Source: DAOTWC01 sp048499435 (GTDB lineage: Bacteria; Chloroflexota; Anaerolineae; Aggregatilineales; Phototrophicaceae). From it: a stretch of 64,000 bases of DNA. The notes beneath the pieces were generated by a model. The model was not told the origin of the DNA, ran no database searches, and was given only the letters and a program-made list of their open reading frames with translations. Positions within the stretch are counted from its first letter, which is position 1. The number at the start of each line of letters is the position of its first letter. Both the position numbers and the translations under genes were made by a program. The stretch covers positions 620,001-684,000 of the forward strand of contig JASNZW010000002.1 of NCBI GenBank assembly GCA_048499435.1. Direction: 5' to 3'. This document shows, one piece after another, positions 50,326 to 57,561 of the stretch.

Positions 50326-52274
50326 AGCGTACACACCTTTACAGCCGTCTGCACAGTCCCCGTGCGCCCGTCGCGGTATTTGACCTCAGCGCTCACCGTT
50401 ACCGCCTCCAGGTTGTTGTACATGGCGTCGAGCATCGCGCCGTACTTCTGCTCCAGCACGTGCCGTTTGAGCTTGCGCGTGCGCGTCAGCTCGGCTTCGT
50501 CGGCGTCGAACGACTTGTGCAGGATCACGAACTTTTTCACCCGCGCCGCCGGCGGCAGCGTCTCGTTAACGCGCTCCACATCCTGCCGGATGAGGCTGTA
50601 GACCTCATCCTTTTGCGACAGGTCCACCAGCGTCGTGAAGCTGATGCGGTTTTTCTCCGCCCAGCGGGCGACGTTGTCGAAGTCAATTGTGACAATCACG
50701 CTCACAAAATCCGCGTCAGCGCCGCCGACGGCCATCGCGTCCTGGATGAAACGGCTGAACTTGAGGCGAATCTCGATGAACTGCGGGCTGAAGCGCTCGC
50801 CGTTGGCCAGCTCAACCATGTCGCTCAGGCGCTCCAGGTAATACAGGTGGCCGTCGCTGTCCGCATAGCCGGCGTCGCCGGTGTGGAACCAGCCGTCGGC
50901 GTCTACTGCCTGGGCGTATTTCTCAGGGTCTTTGTAGTAGCCGCGAAAGACCGAACGGCTGCGCACCCAAATCTCGCCCTCCGGCGACAGTTTGATCTCG
51001 ACGCCGGGCGGCGGCGCGCCCACGCTGGCCAGCTTGATGTTGCCCGTGTAGTGCAGCGTGTGCGCCTGCCCTTCGGTGCTGCCGTAGAGGTTTTTCAGCT
51101 CCACGCCGATAGCGCGGAAGAAGCGCAGGAAGTCAGGGCTGAGGGCCGCGCCGGATGTGAGGGCCGTCCGCATCTTCGCCATGCCGATCTTGTCGCGCAG
51201 CGGCCTGAACACGGCGTACTCGCCCAGCCAGCGCAGGAAGCGCCAGTGTGGGCCGACCGGCTGGCCGGCGTCCTCCAGGTCAATGACCTTGTTCGCGACC
51301 GGCATAAACGCGCCGAACAGCAGCCGGTTGATGCGGGTGCTGTCGTTGAGGCGCACGAACGTCAGCCCGGCGATGCCCTCCCAGATGCGGCTGGGGAACA
51401 GCAGGTGGCTGGGCGCGATCTCGCGGATGTCGTTCTGCACCGTGTCCGGCCCTTCGGGGAAGTTGACGACGAAGCCGGTCGTCAGGTGGCCGGCCAGCCC
51501 CAGGCTCTGCTCGGTGATCCAGGCCAGCGGGCTGAACGACACGTAGTTGTCGGTAGTGTAGGACGGCTCAAGCTGGCGCACGTGGCGGTTGCCGTAGATC
51601 AGGTTGGCGTGGCTGATCATCGCGCCTTTAGGCAGGCTGGTCGTGCCAGAGGTGTAGCTGAAGATGGCGATGTCGTCGCCGCTGCCTGCGCTGACTATCT
51701 GCTCCAGCAGGCCGGGGCTGCGCGCGCCGAGCGCCTGCCCCAGCGCCTCCACGCCGTCAAACGACAGCAGCCAGGGGTCGTCATAGCTCCACAGGCCCTG
51801 GTCGTCCCAGTAGATCACGCGGCGCACATGCGGCAGCTTGTCGCGCAGGGCCAGCGCTTTGTCACACTGTTCCTGGTCGTGCGCCAGCAGAAACACAGAG
51901 TCGGAATTGTTGACGACGTATTCCATCTCCTGCAGGTTAGCGTCGGTAAACAGGGCGGTCGTGACGCCGCCGGCGCACCACACGCCCACCTGCGCCCAGT
52001 AAAATTCGGGGTCGTTCTCGCCGATGATGCACACTTTGTCGCCGCGCAGCAGGCCCAGGCTCACCAGCCCCAGGCAGAAGTCGCGCACGTGGGCCGCGCA
52101 CGCATCCCAGGTGTATTCCTGCCAGATGCCATAGCGTTTCTTGCGCATGGCAACGTGCGGGCCGTACTCGCGCACGCGCTGCCAGAACTGCTTGGCCAGC
52201 GTGTCTTCATCGGGCCGCAGCGCGCTGACGCTGATCTTTTCCCTGGACTGAATAATCTGTTCCGCCGCTGCCAT
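50322..52274 (-). CDS. Long-chain-type acyl-CoA synthetase (AMP-forming)
   Basis: The 650-residue enzyme activates a carboxylic acid as acyl-AMP then acyl-CoA. Motifs are FSYTSGTTSLPKGAMISHANL (ATP loop), NLYGSTEGQ, and DGWFHTGDAGYADSDGHLYYLERLSDMVELANGERFSPQFIE (A8 hinge). It resembles the FadD15/long-chain group in length. The gene lies between livG (2 nt) and livH (overlap) and is part of the import operon. The ligase position suggests that the imported compound is trapped as its CoA thioester. Confidence 0.93.
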   Translation of the reverse strand: MAAAEQIIQSREKISVSALRPDEDTLAKQFWQRVREYGPHVAMRKKRYGIWQEYTWDACAAHVRDFCLGLVSLGLLRGDKVCIIGENDPEFYWAQVGVWCAGGVTTALFTDANLQEMEYVVNNSDSVFLLAHDQEQCDKALALRDKLPHVRRVIYWDDQGLWSYDDPWLLSFDGVEALGQALGARSPGLLEQIVSAGSGDDIAIFSYTSGTTSLPKGAMISHANLIYGNRHVRQLEPSYTTDNYVSFSPLAWITEQSLGLAGHLTTGFVVNFPEGPDTVQNDIREIAPSHLLFPSRIWEGIAGLTFVRLNDSTRINRLLFGAFMPVANKVIDLEDAGQPVGPHWRFLRWLGEYAVFRPLRDKIGMAKMRTALTSGAALSPDFLRFFRAIGVELKNLYGSTEGQAHTLHYTGNIKLASVGAPPPGVEIKLSPEGEIWVRSRSVFRGYYKDPEKYAQAVDADGWFHTGDAGYADSDGHLYYLERLSDMVELANGERFSPQFIEIRLKFSRFIQDAMAVGGADADFVSVIVTIDFDNVARWAEKNRISFTTLVDLSQKDEVYSLIRQDVERVNETLPPAARVKKFVILHKSFDADEAELTRTRKLKRHVLEQKYGAMLDAMYNNLEAVTVSAEVKYRDGRTGTVQTAVKVCTL

Positions 52275-52276
52275 GC

Positions 52277-53056
52277 TTACGCTTCCTGGCCCAGATAGGC
52301 TTTGATCACCCGTTCGTCCTGTTTGATTTCGTCCGGTGTGCCTTCGGCGATCTTCTGGCCAAAATCCAGCGCCACCACCCGGTCGGAGATGTCCATTACC
52401 AGGCCCATATCGTGTTCGATCAGCAGAATCGTGAGGCCCTGGCGCTCGTGGATGTCGAGGATGAAGCGGGCCATATCCTCTTTTTCCTCAACATTCATGC
52501 CGGCCATCGGCTCGTCCAGCAGCAGCAGCGTCGGCTCCAGCGCCAGCGCGCGCCCCAGCTCAACACGCTTGCGCAGGCCGTAGCTCAGGCTGCCCACCGT
52601 CGTCTTGCGGATGCCCTCCATCTCCAGAAATTCGATGATTTCCTCAACCACGCGGCGGTGGGCGATTTCCTCGCGCTGCGCCGGCCCGACGAACAGCGCC
52701 CCGGTAAGCAGGTTGGAGCGCATGTGGATGTGGCGCGCGGCCATCAGGTTGTCCAGCGTGGTCATGTTGGTGTAAAGGGCGATGTTCTGAAAGGTGCGCG
52801 AGATGCCGATCTGGGCGCGCCGATAGGGGGGAAGGCGGGTGATGTCGCGGCCTTCAAAGACGATGCGGCCCTGCTGCGGGCTGTAAAAACCGTTCACGCT
52901 GTTGATGAGGCTGGTTTTGCCTGCGCCGTTAGGGCCGATCACGGTGGTGATTTTCCCGGTCTCCGCCGTGAAATCAACGCCGTGCAGCGCCCGAATTCCG
53001 CCGAAACTGAGGGAAATAGTATCAACATGCAGCTTGGGCGGCGCATGTTCGTGCAT
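52277..53056 (-). CDS. livG: Liv-type ABC importer ATPase LivG
   Basis: From ATG 53056 the 259-residue ATPase has Walker A GPNGAGKTS, ISRTFQNIALYTNMTTLDNLMAARH (the long LivG insertion), signature LSYGLRKRVELGRAL, Walker B LLLLDEPMAGMN and the LLIEHDMGLVMDISDRVVALDFGQKIAEG end. It is the first gene of the seven-gene operon livG-ligase-livH-livM-binding protein-livF-ligase. A promoter lies about 65 nt upstream. Confidence 0.95.
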   Translation of the reverse strand: MHEHAPPKLHVDTISLSFGGIRALHGVDFTAETGKITTVIGPNGAGKTSLINSVNGFYSPQQGRIVFEGRDITRLPPYRRAQIGISRTFQNIALYTNMTTLDNLMAARHIHMRSNLLTGALFVGPAQREEIAHRRVVEEIIEFLEMEGIRKTTVGSLSYGLRKRVELGRALALEPTLLLLDEPMAGMNVEEKEDMARFILDIHERQGLTILLIEHDMGLVMDISDRVVALDFGQKIAEGTPDEIKQDERVIKAYLGQEA

Positions 53057-53119
53057 GTGCGGTTTACCTTGCGGGCTAAAAAGAAACAAAAGGTGGCAAT
53101 GTTAACGGCATCGTTTCAC

Positions 53120-53149
53120 ATTCTAACCAACAACGCGCGCCGATTGCAA
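53120..53149 (-). promoter_or_regulatory. Predicted promoter of the Liv-ligase operon
   Basis: On the minus strand TTGCAA (53144-53149) and TAGAAT (53120-53125) are 18 bp apart, in an AT-rich spacer. The start would be near 53113, about 57 nt ahead of livG. Confidence 0.5.
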
Positions 53150-53195
53150 ACAGAAAATAATAATTTGATGAGTAATCGTCCGGCGCGTGCGGCCC

Positions 53196-54053
53196 CTAAG
53201 CGCCCGCCGCCGGCCCGCTTAAACGCGCGGCCAGCCACGCGGCGATGTCGTCCAGCACCTGCGCCTGCTCCGGCTCGTTGTGGATTTCGTGATACAGCCC
53301 AGGGTAAAGCTTCAGCGTCTTGTCGGCGCTGGCCGCCGCGCTGTACAGCAGCTCGCTGCCGGAAGCCGGCGCGATTTTATCCGCCGCGCCGTGCAGAGCC
53401 AGCAGCGGCAGGCGCAGCTCGGCCAGCCGGCTGCGCGCCGGGCGCAGCGCTTGCAGGTAGGCGTAGCCCATCCCCGCTTTGATTTTTTCGGGGACGCAGT
53501 ACGGGTCAGCCTGATAAGCGGCCACAACCGCCGGATCGCGCGAGATGGCCGACAGGTGCAGGTCAACGACTGGCAGGTGCGGCGTCAGCGCGGCCAGCAG
53601 GCCCGCCGCCGTCACAAGCAGCGGCGGCACGATGGTGTCAATGAGCAGCGGCGCGCCCGACGACACAAAGCCGCTGAGCGCATCCTGGTGTTCCAGCGCG
53701 AACAGCGTGGACAGGAACGACCCCATGCTGTGCCCGTAGATAAACGCGGGCAGGCCGGGGTGTTCGCGCTGCGCCAGCGCCAGGACCGGCAGCAGGTCGG
53801 CGGCGGCCTGGTGAAAGTCGGTGATGTAAACGCGCGGCTGGCCGGCGCTGCGCCCGTGCGTGCGGTGGTCGGGCGCGTAGACCGCGCAGCCGGCCTGTGT
53901 CAGGCGCCGGGCCACGTGCGGGTAGCGCCCGGCGTGTTCGGCGACGCCGTGCACCAGCAGCACGATGCCCTGCGGCGTGTCATCCGGCAGCCAGACGGCG
54001 ACGTGCAGCCGGAGGCCGTCGGCGGTGGTTACAGCGGCAGTTTGTTCGCGCAT
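53196..54053 (-). CDS. Monoacylglycerol-lipase-like alpha/beta hydrolase
   Basis: The 285-residue enzyme has the lysophospholipase/MGL features: oxyanion motif LLVHGVAEHAGRY, PDHRTHGRSAG, nucleophile GHSMGS (S109), Asp in LALHGAADKIAP and His in LYHEIHNEPE. The HGxxEHxxRY block is specific to monoacylglycerol lipases. It has no signal peptide, so it should act in the cytosol or at the inner membrane face. It lies upstream of the Liv operon promoter on the same strand but is probably a separate unit. Confidence 0.9.
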   Translation of the reverse strand: MREQTAAVTTADGLRLHVAVWLPDDTPQGIVLLVHGVAEHAGRYPHVARRLTQAGCAVYAPDHRTHGRSAGQPRVYITDFHQAAADLLPVLALAQREHPGLPAFIYGHSMGSFLSTLFALEHQDALSGFVSSGAPLLIDTIVPPLLVTAAGLLAALTPHLPVVDLHLSAISRDPAVVAAYQADPYCVPEKIKAGMGYAYLQALRPARSRLAELRLPLLALHGAADKIAPASGSELLYSAAASADKTLKLYPGLYHEIHNEPEQAQVLDDIAAWLAARLSGPAAGA

Positions 54054-54082
54054 CGTTAGAGGCCCTCGCTGGCTGCAATAAG

Positions 54083-54107
54083 CGAAAAAGCGCAGCGAAC
54101 TGCGCTT
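54083..54107 (-). terminator. Intrinsic terminator of the S1-repeat protein gene
   Basis: AAGCGCAG and CTGCGCTT (54088-54107) form an 8-bp stem with a TTCG loop when read on the minus strand, followed by TTTTTCGC. It lies about 40 nt beyond the stop codon. Confidence 0.75.
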
Positions 54108-54147
54108 AATCCTGTTTCTGTCTGGCGGCTAAAAACGGCTGGCCGCT

Positions 54148-55653
54148 TTAACCCCAGTCCATATCGAGATATTCCGCCGAGTTGACGCGCTTCAGGCTGA
54201 GGCCCAGGCGGCGGTTTTCGATGTCAATCTTGACCACGCGCAGCGTGAGCGTGTCGCCCTCGTTGACCACCTCTTTCGGGTGGTTCACGCGCTGGTCCGC
54301 CAGCTCAGAGATGTGCACCAGGCCCTCGATCTCCGGCGTGTCAACCAGTTGGGCGAACGCGCCGAACTTGGTCAGCTTGGTGATGCGGCCCTGCACCAAC
54401 TGGCCGATGGTGTACTGGCTGGCGACGGCGTCCCAGGGGTCCGCCTCGTGCTTTTTCATGCTCAGGCCGATGCGCTTGCGCACCGGGTCCACGCTGATTA
54501 CCTCGACCTTCACCAACTGGCCCACCTTGACCACCTCGCGCGGGTGGGTGATGTGCTGCCAGGTGAGTTCGGTGAGGTGCACCAGCCCCTCGGCCCCGCC
54601 GATGTCCACGAACGCGCCGAAATCCACCAGGCTCACCACGCGCCCCTCGCGGGTCTGGCCGACCGCCAGGTCGCTGATGAGGCGCTCTTTGCGCGTCTCG
54701 CGCGATTCGCGGTCGGCGGCGCGCTCGGACAGGATCAGCCGGTTGCGGCTGCGGTCCACTTCCATCACCTTGATGGCGATCGGCTCTTTGACCATCCCGC
54801 TCCAGCGTTCCTCAGGCGTGCCGGCGTCCGCGCTCTGCCGGCGGTCAGGGCTGATCTGGCTTTGGGGGACAAAGCCGCGCAGCCGGCCAAACCGCACGAT
54901 CAGGCCGCCTTTGTTGTAACCGGCAACGATGCTGTTATAAACCTGCTGCGACTGGCGGTATTCCTCCGCCTTCTCCCAGTCAAGCTCTTCCTCAGCCCGG
55001 TTGACTGACAGCAGCACGTTGCCGTTATGGTCATTGGGGTTAACCACATACACTTTGATCTGCGCGCCCACCGTCAGCGTTTCGGTGGTTTCACGGCTCA
55101 TGCGTTCCAGCTCGCGGCTGGGGATGATCCCCTCCGCTTTGCCGCCAATATCCACTGTGACCGCTGTCGGCGACGTGGCGACAACCGTGCCGTCCACGAC
55201 ATCGCCGCGCTTCAGGCCCGATTGGCTGACCTGCGCGGCTGCCTGTTCCATAATCTGGGCCGGCGCTTCGTCCGTTCCAGCGGGGGGTGCGGGTTCGCTT
55301 TCAGCGTCGGCTTCGCCTGTGTCGGCGGCTTCCGGGGCGGCGGCCTCAGCTTCGACGACGACGGCTTCGACGGCCTCTGGCGCGGCGTCAGCGTCAATGT
55401 CCTCGCCAAAGCGCACTTCCACGTCGTCGCTCATGCCTTCAGGCTCCGCAGGCGCTGCGTCAGCAGCCAGCGCGGCCTCAACCGCAGGCGCTTCGGCATC
55501 CGGGACAACGGGCTGGTCCATAGCGATGTTATCATCCTTTATTACTGCCGCGCCGTCTGCGTCTTCATCCGCTGGCAAAGGCGACGGTGCGGCGTCCGGC
55601 GAGACCAGTTCCAGGTCTTCGGGACGGTCCGACCCTGTCATATTGGCATTCAT
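54148..55653 (-). CDS. rpsA: Ribosomal protein S1-like RNA-binding protein with four S1 domains
   Basis: From ATG 55653 (GGGGAG 9 nt upstream) the 501-residue protein has an acidic, Ala/Glu-rich N-terminal region of about 150 residues and four S1 domains. They are marked by GDVVDGTVVATSPTAVTVDI, VAGYNKGGLIVRFGRLRGFVPQSQ, GQTREGRVVSLVDFGAFVDIG and GQLVQGRITKLTKFGAFAQL. Four-repeat S1 proteins replace the six-repeat S1 of proteobacteria in many phyla. The acidic leader, with many AEAAAPE-like segments, is unusual. Upstream in-frame codons overlap sppA and are not used. Confidence 0.88.
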   Translation of the reverse strand: MNANMTGSDRPEDLELVSPDAAPSPLPADEDADGAAVIKDDNIAMDQPVVPDAEAPAVEAALAADAAPAEPEGMSDDVEVRFGEDIDADAAPEAVEAVVVEAEAAAPEAADTGEADAESEPAPPAGTDEAPAQIMEQAAAQVSQSGLKRGDVVDGTVVATSPTAVTVDIGGKAEGIIPSRELERMSRETTETLTVGAQIKVYVVNPNDHNGNVLLSVNRAEEELDWEKAEEYRQSQQVYNSIVAGYNKGGLIVRFGRLRGFVPQSQISPDRRQSADAGTPEERWSGMVKEPIAIKVMEVDRSRNRLILSERAADRESRETRKERLISDLAVGQTREGRVVSLVDFGAFVDIGGAEGLVHLTELTWQHITHPREVVKVGQLVKVEVISVDPVRKRIGLSMKKHEADPWDAVASQYTIGQLVQGRITKLTKFGAFAQLVDTPEIEGLVHISELADQRVNHPKEVVNEGDTLTLRVVKIDIENRRLGLSLKRVNSAEYLDMDWG

Positions 55654-55748
55654 GCGAATCACTCCCCGAACACGGTGGGTACGCCAGCCGATTATACCGA
55701 CAGCGTAAGGAAAATCAAATTGCAAATCCAAGCTGGCGCGGCGCCGCC

Positions 55749-57458
55749 TTATTCCAGCCGCAGCGGCAGCAGACACAGCGCCGCGCCGCTGGCCAGCGTC
55801 CGAAACGCGCCGGCGGCATGGCGCAGCCCGGCGGCGGGGTCAGCGGCCTGCCGCGCCTGCGGGCCAAGCGGCTGGTCCGGTTTATCGTCCAGCAGGTAGA
55901 CCGGGGCGGTCTCTGGCAGGCCGGCCAGCGCGCGCGCCCGCGCCACCGCCGCTTTGAGGTCGCCCAGCTCATCCACCAGGCCATGCGCGAGCGCCTGCTG
56001 CCCGGTCCACACGCGCCCGCCGCCGACCGCGTCCACCGCCGCGATCGTCAGGCGGCGGCTGGCGGCCACGCGCTCGACGAACAGGCGGTAGGTGTCCTCA
56101 ACGCTCTGGCGCATGACGGCGCGCTGCGCGTCGGTGAAGGGCGCGCCGTCGCTCATCAGCGCCGCGTTGGCCCCGCGCGTAAACTCCAGCCGGTTAACGC
56201 CGAAGCGCTCGAAAGCGCCGCGCGTGACCGCTTTGGCCAGCACCACGCCGATTGAGCCGGTGATCGTGCCCGGCTGGGCCACGATCCACTGCGCTGGCGT
56301 GGCGATGTAATAGCCGCCAGAGGCCGCCAGCGCGTTGCAGTACGCCACCAGCGGGCGGTCGCGCGCCAGCTCGTCCAGCGCCGCCGCCATCGCCTCAGAC
56401 GCCGCCGCCGACCCGCCGCCGCTGTCGATCCACAGCACCACCGCTTTCGCCTGTTCGTCCGCCAGCAGCGCGCGCGCCTGCTGCACCACCGTCAGGTCGC
56501 CCAGGCGGCCTTCGTCGAGCAGGGGCAGGGGCAGCGGCAGGCCGTCGGGCGCGCCGGCGCTTTCGCCCGGCACGATCATGCCGGTCAGCGGCAGCACCGC
56601 CACGTACCCGCTGCCGGCCTGGGCGCGCCAGCGCCGGAACAGGCACGGCCCCGCCTGTTCCCACGACAGCAGCGCGTCCAGGCCCAGATGCGCCGGCAGC
56701 GCTTCCTCATTCAGCACCGCGTCCACATAACCGGCGGCCAGCGCCGCCGCCGCCGTGTAGGGCGCGCCGTCAATCAGGGCGCTGGCGGCGTCACGGGCGA
56801 TGCCGCGCCCGCTGGCGATACCCTCCAGCAGCATGTCGTAGCGTGCGTCCAGCAGCCACTCAAGCTGCTGCTGCCCTTCGGGCGAGATCGTCCCGCGCGA
56901 GAACGAATCGAGCGCGCCTTTAAACGGCGTGATGGCGACTACATCGAGCCGAACGCCGAGCCTGTCGAGCGTGTGTTTGAGAAAGACCGGGTTCGCCACC
57001 AGCCCCAGCGCCATCAGCGCGCCGCCCGGCTGCAAAATGATCTCGTCGCAGGCCGCGGCCAGGTAGTAGGTCGCGTTGTCGTAGTCCTGCGCGTAGCACA
57101 CGACGCGCTTGCCGCGCTGGCGCAGGCGCTGCACGCTGGCGCGCAGCGTTTGCAGGTCCGCCAGCGCCAGGTTCAGGCCGCGCAGGTGCAGCACCACGAG
57201 GCGCGCGCGCGGGTCAGCGCCGAGCTGTTCAAAACGCTCGTCAAGCTCGGCCAGGCTGAGGGGCGGCGCGCCCAGCAGCCGCCGCAGCAGCCAGCTTCTG
57301 CTTTCCGGCAGGGCGGGCAGGTCCGGGGGCAGCGTCAGCACGATGCCGTCCAGATCGTGATGCCGCCGCCGCCAGCCGTTGCGCAGGTTGTGCCAGACGT
57401 AGCGCAGCCCGCGAACGGGGTTCAGCGCGCGCAGGATACGGTTGATTCGCTTACGCAT
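55749..57458 (-). CDS. sppA: Signal peptide peptidase SppA (S49, duplicated form)
   Basis: The 569-residue protein is the long SppA form with two S49 domains. The first provides the general base K180 (ITPFKGALDSFSRG) and the second the nucleophile S380 (LAASGGYYIATP), followed by GTITGSIGVV. It degrades remnant signal peptides. Unlike E. coli SppA there is no evident N-terminal transmembrane helix: the start is basic and amphipathic (MRKRINRILRALNPVRGLRYV), so it may sit on the membrane surface. AGAGG precedes the ATG. The S1-protein gene follows 95 nt downstream. Confidence 0.92.
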   Translation of the reverse strand: MRKRINRILRALNPVRGLRYVWHNLRNGWRRRHHDLDGIVLTLPPDLPALPESRSWLLRRLLGAPPLSLAELDERFEQLGADPRARLVVLHLRGLNLALADLQTLRASVQRLRQRGKRVVCYAQDYDNATYYLAAACDEIILQPGGALMALGLVANPVFLKHTLDRLGVRLDVVAITPFKGALDSFSRGTISPEGQQQLEWLLDARYDMLLEGIASGRGIARDAASALIDGAPYTAAAALAAGYVDAVLNEEALPAHLGLDALLSWEQAGPCLFRRWRAQAGSGYVAVLPLTGMIVPGESAGAPDGLPLPLPLLDEGRLGDLTVVQQARALLADEQAKAVVLWIDSGGGSAAASEAMAAALDELARDRPLVAYCNALAASGGYYIATPAQWIVAQPGTITGSIGVVLAKAVTRGAFERFGVNRLEFTRGANAALMSDGAPFTDAQRAVMRQSVEDTYRLFVERVAASRRLTIAAVDAVGGGRVWTGQQALAHGLVDELGDLKAAVARARALAGLPETAPVYLLDDKPDQPLGPQARQAADPAAGLRHAAGAFRTLASGAALCLLPLRLE

Positions 57459-57561
57459 TAAGGCCTCTGCAATTCGATTTATGCTATTGTAAGTGTAGCG
57501 GCGGCCGCTGGAACGCCGCCGCTGTGTATTCTACCGTGTTCCCGCTGTGCAGGAGAGCCGG

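Noticed and set aside
55653..55776. N-terminal extension of the S1-repeat protein
   Set aside because: It would overlap the end of sppA and lacks a ribosome site, whereas ATG 55653 has GGGGAG at a good distance.
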